In this document: positions 35,406-46,857 of the stretch, in pieces
How positions within the stretch are numbered: the first letter of the stretch is position 1
Layout: the number at the start of each line of letters is the position of its first letter
Source of the DNA: Vandiemenella viatica
Lineage: Eukaryota > Arthropoda > Insecta > Orthoptera > Morabidae
Direction of reading: 5' to 3'
Length of the DNA: 64,000 nucleotides
NCBI GenBank assembly: GCA_031002005.1
Contig: JARYHS010009186.1
Location: forward strand, 100,969,992 to 101,033,991
The notes under the pieces: generated by a model
What the model was told of the DNA's origin: nothing
Database searches by the model: none
Seen by the model: the letters and a program-made list of their open reading frames with translations, nothing else
Program-made: the position numbers and the translations under genes

Positions 35406-35408
35406 TGA

Positions 35409-37260
35409 TAATTTATTTATTTATTGTATGGACACAGGAAAGTACTTCACATCTATTATAAAATAAATAAATTACATTAAAATTATTAGTAAAAATTGTG
35501 CAAGAAATTTCAATTGTCAAAAAATTAATATTTCCCAAGTATTCTGTTGCTATGTCGCTTATTTACAGTAGATGAAATCTGCAAAGTTCCCACCATAAGC
35601 CCTGTGATCATACTCTGAGACAACATGATACACAGTCCACAATCTCATTCATAGAAGACTAGCCAGTCAATTTTAATGAAGATATCATTGCATCTGCCAT
35701 TTCCTGTGCTTATTCTGTTTAAGGCAATCCATAAGTTTCTTTGTTGATTGACACCAGGTTGCTTATGTGTGATGCAGGGCAAAAAGCAGGTTGCCTGATC
35801 TGAGTACTCTTCCCATCTGTCTTCCCATCCTTTTACAATGCTGTATCCCATGCTTTATAGACTTTTGCTGTTGTGAGGAGTGTCTTAAGCCTACTACTTC
35901 ATAGGAGGTGTTGAGATCCCAGCTAGTTGGTACATATTCATTAACTAGGAGATCTCGTCCTTGGAGGTTGTGAGGTGGAATGTGTCTCAGATTAGACAGC
36001 CAGTATGTTGGTGTTGATCTCAGCATGCCAGAGAGAATGTGCAAGGCACTGTTTAGCTGTGTGTCACCAGTCCAGTGTGGGTACTGTTGATCAATACCAC
36101 AGAGACATATTTTGCTGCTGAATAAATGAGGCTGTATGTGCAAACACATAGAGTGTGCCCACAGAAGACCACCAGCTAGTTCCATCAAGTATGTGGATGG
36201 CATTGTTGAAGGATTTTATTTTGCTTGACAGTTTATTCAGATATTCCTTGAGCATAAGTGTCCTATCAAATGTTATTCCAAGATATTTAGGTAATTCACT
36301 GTAACTATGTTGTTTTGCCTGAAAAGTTACTTTCAGCTCTCTATGTTGCTCAGATGGAAGCAAGTGACCTTTATTTTGCTAGTGTTTGGTAGACATTTCC
36401 AATTATGAAAACATTAACTCAAAATTTCTTAGTCAGATGTCACTACTGACTCTCCTGCCTTGAATTTGGAGTATTGCCAAGCAGGGGTCCAGTTTTTCAC
36501 CTAGTCAAAGTTATGAGAAGTTGTTGCTGGTTAGTCCAAGATGTAGAGGCAGAACAAAAGAGGGACCATTACAGAGCCCTGAAGAAGTCTGTTATTGACT
36601 TTTTTAACTCTGCTTTAGACTTTGTCCATTACTACCTGGTAGGTTTTCCCCAGATTTCGTAACAGTGTTCTTAATTGTTGTGAAAGTATTTCACCCATAA
36701 GTTTACAAATTAACCCCTGTCTCCATTTGCTGTCATACACTGCTGAGAGGTCTTGAATGCAGCAGAAGTTTTATCTCAAAACAAGCTTTGATAAAGGTGG
36801 TAAATGCAATGATATGATCACTGAATGGCAGTTTCATCAGATACCTACCAGCTCTATTGGATCCTTTCCAGAATATTTTTACCTAATTCTGTTGTATATA
36901 AGTCTCTCGAGTAAATTGAATATTACATTAAAAGAGCTATGGGGCTGCAAATATTTGGGCAATTAGATGGTCTGCCTGGTATCAGTAGAACACTTATTTT
37001 TTCATGTATCATCTTGTCTGGTATGGACCATGTTAAGAGTATATCTCAGAAGGAATGGGTCATCCAGCTAATAGCATATTTACCACAATGAATCAAGAAT
37101 TCAGGGTATATCCCGTCAAAATAGTACACTTTGCATGACTTCTACTCCACAATCACTCTTGTTATCTCCTTCTCTGTGAATGGATTTGATAACTAGTTGT
37201 CAGTTACAAGTGATATTTTAAGAGACCTGAGGTCTTTTTTTACCTTTTTTGTATGTTCTT
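35409..37260 (-). mobile_element. Jockey-like LINE, decayed RT and C-terminus
   Basis: Minus-strand non-LTR element. From high to low coordinates: near 36740 LSAVYDSKWRQGLICKLM (RT block with .AYD.VW), a degraded LLQGSVMVPLLFCLYILD block near 36580 (LPQGSVL.P.LF.LY..D), then 36091-36363 LPSEQHRELKVTFQ, LPKYLGITFDRTL and LSSKIKSFNNAIHILDGTSW. Next comes 35763-36100 DTQLNSALHILSGMLRSTPT with W and HIPPHNLQGRDLL. The 3' end is a (TAAA)-like tail read at 35409-35425. Same family as 13321-14140. Inactive. Confidence 0.8.
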
Positions 37261-37339
37261 TGTCACTTGGAGCCCTAGACGTTTGGGCTATATGGGAAGT
37301 TATTTTATATTAATGAGGGATGTCAACCATATTTCATTG

Positions 37340-37590
37340 AAGGAATGGGCAGTCTGGTGGCTCTGTAGTTAATGTGTTTGACTCGAGAGTGAAATGTCGT
37401 GGCTTCGAATCCCTGTCTAGGTGGGGATTTTCATAGGGCCTTGACCTGTCTTTCGCCTCTGTAATGTGAAGTATGTCAGAACGCTTCAACATTAAACTGT
37501 AGGTCCCCTGCACCTGGAAGGATTACTGTGTTAGATTAACGAGGCTGCAACAGGGGCATAATGCACAGCAAATATAAACCCTGTTCCCAG
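37340..37590 (+). repeat. tRNA-derived SINE (second family)
   Basis: Head TGGTGGCTCTGTAGTTAATG (A-box-like) and GGCTTCGAATCCCTG (B-box-like) about 45 bases apart, followed by a non-coding body to about 37590. It lies ~300 bases upstream of the last transporter exon. Confidence 0.5.
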
Positions 37591-37887
37591 GTCATTAAGG
37601 AATTACTGTTTAAGAGTTTTTACTGTTCAGATATAGAATTCGTTCAACAGTGCATGACAAGAATGTAATATAATACAGGTCTTGACCAAAATGTAATTAT
37701 TATTTATTTATTTATAAATACTGTACCACAAATTTTAAAATATTTAGTGATAAACTGATGAATGATTTGTCAAAATATTTTATATTTGAATAAACAAAGG
37801 TGACTAATTTATCTTTTTAATTTTGTTTATTTATCTGATTCCAAACAATTTTCCTTATCCATCTATTATATTTGTTTATTACAGAAG

Positions 37888-38012
37888 TGATATGTTTAAC
37901 AGTCTACATTTTATCCCATAAAAAGAAAAGAGCACTTGATATAATAAGCAGGTCAAGATATGAACAGAAGCTCCCACTTGTCATGTTAAGAAGGTGCAAC
38001 TTCTGTTGCTGA
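37888..38012 (+). CDS. SV2/SVOP-like MFS transporter, last coding exon
   Basis: Terminal coding exon. With the acceptor at 37886-37887 (TTTATTACAGAAG|TGATATG) the split codon becomes leucine. The frame then gives ICLTVYILSHKKKRALD, completing the last hydrophobic helix with a basic, presumably cytosolic, tail, and stops at TGA 38010-38012. Using the upstream CAG of the CAGAAG tandem instead creates a TAA at once. No AATAAA is obvious close downstream, so the end of the transcript is not located. Less certain than the other exons because the tail is variable in the family. Confidence 0.75.
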
Positions 38013-38360
38013 GACTCAATGTACGATGGAAAAAAAAGGGGGCAGAGCCCATATCATAAATGGTTTGCTTGTTTGGTTAAAGTACTGAATTCTTTGATCT
38101 ATTTTAAATTGAGGAATGTTGACTATATGTTATCAGAACAAAAGTGATAAAGGACATCAACCAGCAACTTTAAGACAAGTGCCACAGATATTTAATAAGT
38201 AAGATGTGTTGATTGGTCTTAGAGAGAATCTTCTAGAGATTCTGACAGTATACATCTTTACACAATTATAACAATATTAAATTACCATGATCTTTCTAAA
38301 ATGTGGAAGTACTGACAATTGAAGTGTTTCATATATCTATATATATATATATACAAAATA

Positions 38361-38395
38361 AGGGATAGTGAAATGAACCACCACTTACTTTAGAT
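38361..38395 (+). repeat. Foldback repeat copy A, left part
   Basis: AGGGATAGTGAAATGAACCA then CCACTTACTTTAGAT. Interrupted by the hAT MITE at 38396 and resumed at 38733 (GATGGTATCATGGAGTGAAC). Copies B (38868-38970) and C (38996-39096, inverted) show the uninterrupted text. Confidence 0.75.
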
Positions 38396-38724
38396 CAGGG
38401 GTGGCCAACCCAAATGATCTCACGGGCTAATTTGGAAGTGCATCATAACTCTGTGGGCTGCATATAAAATTATATATCTCCAATAGAGACATTTTTTTGG
38501 AGGGAAAAATTGAAACATGAGTTATTATTGTGTTTAATGTTATTCTTACATTTAAATATAGATAATATAATAATAATGATACTAAATGTACATTGTAAAG
38601 AAATGTATAACACTAAAAATAAAATACTAAAAATATTTTGTAAAAGTGTGATGAATCTCGCTGACCAGAAAAATATTCTAGGTGGGCCGCATGCGGCCCG
38701 CGGGCCGCGGGTTGGCCACCCCTG
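38396..38724. mobile_element. hAT-type MITE, 329 bp, with 8-bp target duplication
   Basis: Terminal inverted repeats CAGGGGTGGCCAACCC and GGGTTGGCCACCCCTG are perfect. Flanking CTTTAGAT occurs on both sides (38388-38395 and 38725-38732). The right subterminal region is a GC-rich palindrome (GGGCCGCATGCGGCCC). Eight-base duplications and CAG...CTG ends are typical of hAT elements. There is no transposase inside. The neighbouring repeat copy B provides an empty site. Confidence 0.92.
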
Positions 38725-38867
38725 CTTTAGATGATGGTATCATGGAGTGAACACATAAATAAGAACAAAACACAGGAAACACAATAATATTTCAGGACTT
38801 GGCCCTTCGTGAGCAGCAGAACATCATGTGGTGCAGGATACAGTCTTACAGAATATATATATATATT

Positions 38868-39098
38868 TACAAAAAAGGGATATCAAAATGAACCACCACT
38901 TACCTTAGATGATGGTATCATGGGGTGAACACATAAATAAGCACAAAACACAGGAAAAACAATGAACATTTCAGGACTTGGCCCTTTAAATATTCATTGT
39001 TTTTCCTGTGTTTTGTGCTTATTTATATTTTCACCCCATGATACCATCATCTCAAGTAAGTGGTGGTTCATATCGCTATCCCTTTTTTGTAAATACAT
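38868..39098. repeat. Hairpin repeat (copies B and C)
   Basis: 38868-38970 and 38996-39096 are inverted copies (TTACAAAAAAGGGAT ... ATCCCTTTTTTGTAA) with ACACAGGAAAAACAATGA and its complement near the centre. The loop is ~25 bases. It could form a long stem in RNA or single-stranded DNA. Confidence 0.85.
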
Positions 39099-39099
39099 A

Positions 39100-40900
39100 C
39101 TCTAATTAGCTCCTATTATTTCCTGGTAACTATATATATATATGTCGGTGGAGGATAAATGTTAACTGGCAGTATATGATATGTAAGTGTCAGATGCAGT
39201 GGTTTTAGAGAAGAATTTGACCACTTCCAAAGGATACCAAACTTGTTGATATATTTCAGTGTGGGAAAATGCATGCATTTTGTGGTAAATTTACAATTTG
39301 TTTGTAATTTCACCAATATATACACAATGTCAAGTATTTTTCACAATATTTATTCAACATTACCAAAAAACAACAAAATAAAACATTCGCGGTATTTTAT
39401 ATCATATAGAACAAGTACATAAATCAAATATATTACATAAAAAGTGTGCATCCCAACAGTTACTATAAAAATTATTATAGTTCCGGGAATAACATTAGAC
39501 ATAAAGTCAGTTACATGGTGATGGTTCTTCTGCCCCGATCATGATGACACATATTTTCACTAGACCACACATAGCACCAAGTATATAAATATTATGTTGC
39601 AGTGCAATTTAAAAAAAAAAACTAAAGTGGCAGATAGTGGTAAGTTGCTTGCTATGTCATGTTGCTTATGTCTGTATTTGTTTTTCTTTCATTTAAACCA
39701 TTTGAGCAGCTTGCAGTATAGCTGGTGGTTTGTTTTGATTTCCAACTATTTTGTATTACTCAGATAAGCTATTAGTTGATTAAATGTGGCAAACAATGAT
39801 ATTCATAATATTTTCATGATTTTACTGACTTCAGTCATTTCTGGATGCTAGCTAATTACACCAGACACTCACATTGCATATGCCGTAGTTTAGTTTGAAT
39901 GCAACAGGTAGGAAATGAAGTGTTAAATACATGCACTGATGCTTGATTCTATTTACAAACACCTTCAAACACAACACCTGGACCCAATTTACAACCTCAA
40001 AAACAGTACATGTCTCAAAAAGCATGCCGTGTTACCAGAGAATTATGTTGAAAACTACAGTAATGAAGATGTGCTGCCTAGGAAGAGGTAAATTTGAAGC
40101 AAGTGCCACTTCACACTGAGCTCTAATGTCTTAACAGTGTGCTCTGCAGATTTAATGGCAATTTTATAGCAAAAATGGAATTTGAACTTTACAATCAAAG
40201 TAATTAATTTTGATCGGAAGTACTGTACAACTGAAGAGGATATGTCATTAATGTGTACTTTGAATAGAGACAGTTTCCTGAAGTGGTTGACAAATTTGAG
40301 CTATCATCACATTCACAATAATATCATAAAGGGCTGAAGATGTCTATCACAAAATACAGAGTTATATTTTTGTTGCTCAGTATCTTCACTTAAAACCTTC
40401 TTATACATAGTATTTTAACCAATCCAGGAATTTTGTAGAGTTTACAACCTTCATATGTTTGCTAGTGACACAGAAATTGTCAATGGCAGAGATCGATTTT
40501 GTTGATATGGATAGATCTTTTGCTATACAACTCTGCTTCCTATAGCCAGAACTTAAATCAAGTGTTTCTTTACAATGATTTGCTCATTTCACTAGCTTTT
40601 AAATCACTGTATCATTAGTAAAAGTTGACAGATAGATACAATGTTCATCAGTAACTGAAAAAAGACATAGTAACAGATTAGGCAAGGTGCCTCCAGAACT
40701 ACAGTACTTACTGGATGTAGAAGAGGGGTTTTGTACAGCATCTGCTACGATATAATAGTTTACAGTTCAGTTTTGGCCTATGAATGCAACAATGCAACAC
40801 AGAATTATAAACCGTGTTTTCTAATGATCCATACACCACCATCTGCAGCTGTAATCTTGAAAATACTTGCAACCAACTAGAGAACTTGATTTTTTAAATT
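39100..40900. other. Nothing recognised
   Basis: AT-rich sequence starting with a short (TA)n tract (about 39131-39142). No coding or TE signature identified. Confidence 0.5.
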
Positions 40901-40914
40901 TATTATTATTCTTT

Positions 40915-41430
40915 TTTGTTGTCATCAGTCTCTAGACTGGTTTGATAGAATCTTACATCCTTTCCAATCTTCTGCTAATCTTTAGATCTCGACATACCCC
41001 TTACAACCCACATCCTAAATTATCTGCTTCGTATATTTTAATCTCTGTCTTCCTCTGCAGTTCTTGCCTTCAATTGTCACCTCCATTAACAATTTATCCA
41101 ATCCTGCATGTCTCAAAATATAACCCACTATCCTGTCTCTTCTTTCCTGACCCATCATTTCCAAAGCTCATTCATTTTGTACTCTATCAGTCCACTTAAT
41201 TTTCAGCATCCTTCTATAGCACCACATTTCAAATGCTTCAATTTTCCTTCTTTATGGTATGTTTTAAGTCCATATTTTACTGCCATAAAGTGCTGTGCTC
41301 CACACACAGTACTTTAAAAAGTTCTTTCTGAGTCCTAGATTAATGTTTGAAACTAAAAGATGTCTCTTTTTCATGAATGCTCTTTGCACTAACATCATTA
41401 CTGCTGCAGCTATCAGTTGTAATTACATGC
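40915..41430 (-). pseudogene. RTE-like LINE RT, C-terminal part
   Basis: On the minus strand: AFMKKRHLLVSNINLGLRK, FLKYCVW, then a block with IEAFEMWCYRRMLKI and an aspartate-containing DRVQNE-like end. These are the finger/thumb and C-terminal blocks of an insect endonuclease-RT LINE. The preceding RT core appears at 43440-44520, so the element is split by the 41440-43440 insertion. Confidence 0.7.
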
Positions 41431-41439
41431 TCTCTATTA

Positions 41440-43445
41440 GCTTGACCTGTATGTATGAGTGTAATGGAATCTTTCAATCCAATTTTTACCCACTTCCAGA
41501 TGTCCGAGGTGTTTGAAATTTTGTACACTTATTCGTGACTGATGACAATACAATGATTCCATAGCTATCTCCTGAAATTCCTGTTACTTTGACAGTAATA
41601 ACAAAAAATGATTGAACTTCCAGTTTTGTGCGGCGACAGTTGAGCATGTCAGAAACGCTTTTTTCCACTAATTCAAGGTGAGCTCAATTACATCCTTTTT
41701 CTAAGCCTTTGACTACTGCTACAAAACTTTAATACCAATTAAATCCTTCAGTTCATTTTCATTATATGCTTTTATGTGTGTATCTGTATATAAGAAGGTA
41801 TGAATGTAATGGAACCATTTAATTCAATTTTCACTAACTTCTAGATGTCTGAATTATTTCAAATTTTGCACATGTATTAACAACCGATGACAATGCAATA
41901 ATTTTATAGCTATTTCCTGTTGTTCTCATTACATTAACCCTCCACTTTTGTTCCACGAGTGCACCTTTCCATTAATTCGTGGTGAGCTTAAGTTCCTTTG
42001 CTACACCTTCTACTTAAGCGTGGTGTCATTATTCGGCAAGAGTAGGTATTATCAGATGCACCACCTTCTACTAATACACGGTGTGCATCAGTCCCACCTT
42101 TTGCTAAGCCTCTCACTTGGGTATAATATGAGCGGCTCACCCTCCTCTTTCACTCAACTAGAGTTTTGAATTTGGGAAAAAATGGCTGCAGACTTCAGTA
42201 ACAGCTATATCCTTTTGCTCATAATTTTTTAATACTTCTAATTCTGTTTCTTACTCATTGATGCCAAAAGAGCTAAATCAGTTTTCACCATCATATCTAT
42301 GCCAAAAGTGAACTTATCGTTTTGTATTAAATACATAATGTGCAGACAATCGGTCTGATTTCTAAACTCTATGATCCAGTTCTGAGTACAGATCCCAATG
42401 AAAGAAGGAATTTTTAAGAGTTGTGTTTGATCAATTGAGCTATGCTAGATTGTTTTGTGGCTCAAATTCCATGTTAAAACTGTATTTGCCAGAGGAAAGG
42501 AACTGGTCATCCTACCTCTGACACAAAGGCTTACAGGTAGCGCACTAATTTATTTTTTTTATTGTAAAGAAAATAATTTCAATGGTTAAGGGATACTCTC
42601 CATATTAGATGTGTTTCATGGTAACATCATTACTTTTTAACATGCTTCTAATAGCTCATATGAATGTAATGGAATCTTTCAATTATTGGAATTTTTGCAC
42701 TTATTAATGAACGACGACAATACAATTGTATTCTCATTACTTTGACAGTAACAACAGAAAATTAGTGTGACCATCATATGATAGATGTGGCTAAATGCTG
42801 CTTTCAGTAGCAGTTTGGTGGCTCAGATGGTTAGGGTGCGTGAATGCCGACCGTACCGTACCCGGTTCGAATGGCGGTTTTGGTTGCTATTTTTGTGCAC
42901 CTTAGAGGTGACATTCATCTACAGGGCTAGATTAAGACAGCGCAAGGCCCGTAGCAAATGTGAAAAAGAGGCCTTTGATTTTTGCCGTCCGGGTGAAGAT
43001 TGTAGAGCTAACGCGACACCCGTAGCATTTGCTACCTCCTGCTACATGGTTAATCCAGTACTGTTCATCTGAGGCAAAGCTTTCCTTTGTATTAGCTTGG
43101 CCTGTATATATGTATGTGTAAATTAATGAATGTAATGGAATCTTTCAATCCAATTTTCATCCACTTCCAGATGTCCGAGTTGTTTGAAATTTTGCACATG
43201 TATTAAGAACTGGTGACAATACAATAATTTTATGGCTATGTCCTGATATTCTGATTACTTTGATAGTCAATAGAAAAATTGCTGAATGCAATGGAATCTT
43301 TAATTTCAACATTCACCCAGTTCCTGACGTTTGAATTCTTTGGTATTTTGCACATGTGTTAAGAAACGGTGACAATGCAATAGGTTGCAATACAATAATT
43401 TCATATGTATATTCTGAATTTCCCATTACTTTGACAGTTATCATT
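41440..43445. repeat. Repeat-rich insertion with ~5 copies of a ~170-bp unit
   Basis: A unit starting TGTAATGGAATCTTTCAATC and continuing TTTGCACATGTATTAA, TGACAATACAATAATTTTAT, ATTACTTTGACAGT begins near 41460, 41805, 42660, 43128 and 43287, all in the same orientation, with different text between. It separates two halves of a minus-strand RTE-like RT. The element class is not identified. Confidence 0.65.
42810..42905 (+). repeat. tRNA-like SINE head
   Basis: TGGTGGCTCAGATGGTTAGG (A-box-like) and CCGGTTCGAATGGCGG (B-box-like) spaced by about 40 bases, within the repeat-rich insertion. Confidence 0.45.
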
Positions 43446-44520
43446 TCATCACTTTTGTCTTTTTATGGTTTATATTTACTCCAAAATCATCCTTCCATAT
43501 TTTTTTCATTGCAGTCAGTAAATTCTCAATATCTTCAGCCTGTTCTGCTAACAAGATAATGTCATCAACTAATCATAACAGACTGATTTTTTCTCTATGA
43601 ATGCTAATACCACATTTAAACCTTTCTTTATTGCTTCTTCTGCATACAAGTTGCATATTAATTGGAATAGACTACAACCTTGTCTCCTACTCTTTTTAAC
43701 TGATGTGTCTCTCTCACGATTCTGTACTTTTACTGGAGCTACTTGATTCTTATAATCTTCTAGCTCGGTATTTTAGACCTGACTTCTTTAAAATTTTGAA
43801 CATCTTGTCCCAAGTAACATTATCAAAAGTTTTCTCTAAATCAACAAACTTCATAAAAGTATCTTTGTTTTTCTTGATATGCTCATTAAGTATTAATTTT
43901 AAGGCCAGAATTACTTTCTTGTACCACAGTTTTTCCTAAACCCAAACTGATCTTTTTGCCTATTATCCCTTCTACTACACTTTCTGTTCTACCGTATATT
44001 ATTCTCGTCAGTAATTTTGAAGCATAAGATTTTAGTCTTGTAGTGCAATAATTCTCAAATCTGTCAGATTTTGCTTTCTTTGGAAGTGTGAAAGTGATAC
44101 TTTTATTAAAATCAATTGGAATCTCTTCTGTTTCAAGTTTGAATAATCTTTAGATCCCTTCTTCTCCTAGGGATTTCAAAATTTCTGCAGAAATCTCATC
44201 AATAATAATTTGCTGATTTGATTTCAAATTATACAAAGCTCTATCAATCTCTGTCCTAAAAATAGGATCACCTAATGTCGACTTCCTTTTCCAATACACT
44301 GTTGTTTGAAGATCTTCATCATACAGTTTCTCTATGTATTCCTTCCATCAGTTAGCTCTATCATCTGAGCTTGGAAAAGGTTCACCATCGGCAGCTTTAA
44401 TGGTTATACATCTTTTTTACATTTCTCCAAATTTTTATTTGATCGTCCTGTATGCCACATATACTTTACCTACAATCATTTCCTTTTCTAGCAGTCTTAT
44501 ACTGGGAATCTTTCAGTCAC
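43440..44520 (-). pseudogene. RTE-like LINE RT core
   Basis: On the minus strand: FMKFVDLEKTFDNVTWDKMF then KILKKSGLKYRARRL (block with DL.KAFDNV.W), RQGCSLFQLICNLYAEEAI (the RQGCSLSP..FNLY block), and weaker text for the catalytic region near 43560. Upstream blocks to about 44500 correspond to EE.PKALKS.G.DGI. Stops and small indels are frequent. Split from its C-terminus (40915-41430). Confidence 0.75.
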
Positions 44521-44618
44521 AAGAGCCTTGTCCAAGCAAGCGAGGTGCACCTCATGAAGTAGAGTTTGAAATTTGGCTGGATGAGGTTAAATACAGTCTC
44601 TCCCAAACCCTTGTACCC

Positions 44619-46293
44619 TGAGAATTCGATACCGGTCCTTATTTAAAATCCTGGGATTGCTGGATTGTGCACAGACAATACCGGGATCCCGGATAATACT
44701 GAAATTTTGGATGGCCATTAAAGTATACAAAAAACATGTAAGAACCAGTTTTTTCATCATAATTTCAGTAATGTATTTCCCTACACAATAGTCATTTAAT
44801 CAGACTTGAATTAATGGAATCACGAGAGTTTTTCAAAACAAAAATTGTTCATAAGTTTTGGCAAACAATTGGCAAGGCATGTAGAAAAAAATTAATTCAA
44901 ATATTAAATATGAATCAGTCAGATTCACATTTCTAATAGTCAACAACTCAATATTTTAAATTAATATTTTCTGTGAACTGCAAATATATGTTCAAAGAAA
45001 CAACAAGGCACTGAAAGGTTGATTACTCAGCCTGCTTTTTAATATATGGCACATGTATGCTGCTGCCGAGAATGCGCATTTGAGCCCAACTGAAGTTAAG
45101 GTATTGTTAATAAATTCTTATAAGTTCATTCCAAATTATAGCCCCAATTTGAGCTTGAGTCTTCAAAAAAGATCCATTTCCTTATTAATGGTTTTGGAAA
45201 AAATCGAATCGGTGTATGATTATGGAGAGAGTGATGAGGGGTTGTACGAGAGAAGTAAATGAATTGGGTTACAAAACTTTAGTCAGACCATTGCTCAAAT
45301 ATGGTAGTATAGTATGGGACCCTCATTTTGCTAATCAAATACAGATTTTGGAGAGGATGCAAAAATGGGCTGCTGCATTTGTTTCTGGAAATAATCGCAG
45401 AATGCAATCAGTGAGGGATATAATAAATGAGCTGGAATGGTATTCATTGCAAGATGGGAGGAGGATGATGAGGGTCATGGGAGTGTACAGGGAGTATACT
45501 GGTGATGAGGCATGGAAAGAGGTTGGTGTAGATAAGAAAAGTAGAACATGGAAGGGAAAAGATGATCATGACCACAAGCTGGCACTCGATTTTAGGCACA
45601 AGGGTGTGGGAAGATTCTCTTTTTCTCTCTTTTAGGTAAGGGTGTCAGGGATTGGAATGAGTTATTAAGAGAAATGATGAATAATTTACCGAAAATGTTG
45701 AAAGAATTTAAAAATAAAATTTGTAGAGGGGTGCAGGATAGGGGGAAGATGGGGGTGTAGGGAAGTTGCCACCAGAGACTGTGCTCCATTGCAATGAAAT
45801 TAAACTGTATTTTCATTCTTTTTTTTTTTTTAGTTTAAGTTTTTCTTTGAGTTTTAAATCACTTTTACTTTCAATTGTGGCTTATGTTTGTATCATTTGC
45901 ATTTCATATTCGAACCAGTTACTCTTAATGTTTAGCATCTCCGTTAGCAATATTATGTGTTTTTTTATAAGAATCTTGGTGCTGCTATTAAATAAATCCC
46001 TTATTGCATCATCTGCTATTAATCCATAATCATAAAATGACTTCCAAGCCTTGTACATATTCATTGTCTTATGTAACTTATGCTAATTAACCAATAAAAA
46101 ATTCTACTTGCATGACGCAAAGCGCAGCTGTTTAGACACATTTTCACTCACAACTTCTGTGTTTGCTGTGCAAATCAGCAGTTAAAACAAGATGTGGAAA
46201 AAATTTTCTATTTTTTGTCAATCCCCAAAATCCTAGGATCAGGAATGGATATGGACCAGGATCTTGAAATCTGGGATCCTGGTATCGAATCCT
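44619..46293. mobile_element. TIR-bounded segment carrying a LINE fragment
   Basis: The left end GAGAATTCGATACCGG and the right end CCTGGTATCGAATCCTC are inverted copies; sub-terminal CCGGGATCCCGG and GGGATCCTGG continue the similarity. No target duplication was recognised. It encloses a CR1-like 3' end. Confidence 0.45.
45100..45830 (+). pseudogene. CR1-like LINE RT C-terminus and 3' end
   Basis: Forward frame 45216-45635 reads LVRPLLKYGSIVWDPHF, QIQILERMQKWAAAFV, VRDIINELEWYSLQDGRRMM: the classical post-RT 'LVRP.LEY...VWDP....I..LE..Q..AARFV' block of CR1-type LINEs. It is followed by a non-coding tail and a T-run at 45822-45833. Confidence 0.8.
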
Positions 46294-46526
46294 CTACTAT
46301 CAATCCATGACATCACACATGTGCCTAGATTTGTGTAACAAGTAATTTTCTAGGCACACAGAGAGAATTATTAAGGCATTTGTCTATGTGACTGTGAACA
46401 TGGGGGTAATAATAATTTAATTTCATTTGGTCGTAATGACCTGGTGACAGGGTTTTTATTTCTTTCTTCAACCTCACTTCCATGTTGATCAGATGATTGT
46501 AAAATGTAGACTGCGTCATTTTAAAG

Positions 46527-46849
46527 CAGGGTCTCTCAAACTCATAGCTCCACGTACTTTTATGAAATTTCCAAACAATAGCGAACCACTTAAATGAGAA
46601 TTTTTTCTCTATGAAAATGAATACAATCACAAAGTGCAATATGTTATTAATTAATTTGATGGATGGGCTTGTTTCTGTCTGAGTCGATTTTATGAGCAAT
46701 TTTGTTAATTTTCAATCTCAGTTCACCATGTTACGTGTTACAGTTTCAAGATACCTAGTCAGCCGCAATAATGTAAATCTTGTTGCGAACCCCCTATGTT
46801 CAATTGGCGAACCCCAAGGGGTTCGTGTATCTCACTTTGAGAAACCCTG
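46527..46849. mobile_element. hAT-type MITE, 323 bp
   Basis: The left end CAGGGTCTCTCAAACT and the right end TTTGAGAAACCCTG are inverted repeats with mismatches. TTTTAAAG (46519-46526) and TTCTAAAG (46850-46857) are an 8-bp duplication with one change. The right side carries GCGAACCCC...GGGGTTCG, typical of hAT MITE subterminal repeats. No transposase. Confidence 0.82.
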
Positions 46850-46857
46850 TTCTAAAG

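Larger units (their letters stand above)
15905..37887 (+). other. Intron 4 of the transporter gene (~22 kb)
   Basis: Bounded by a GTAAGT donor and a CAGAAG acceptor in compatible phase. Nearly all of it is accounted for by nested mobile elements listed separately. The length depends on the last exon being correctly assigned. Confidence 0.75.

Noticed and set aside
38396..38724. CRISPR-like or bacterial repeat
   Set aside because: Single pair of inverted ends with a perfect 8-bp target duplication; clearly a hAT MITE.
38510..38734. 74-codon open frame ending in the GC-rich palindrome
   Set aside because: Lies inside the hAT MITE and reads through its terminal repeat; not a gene.
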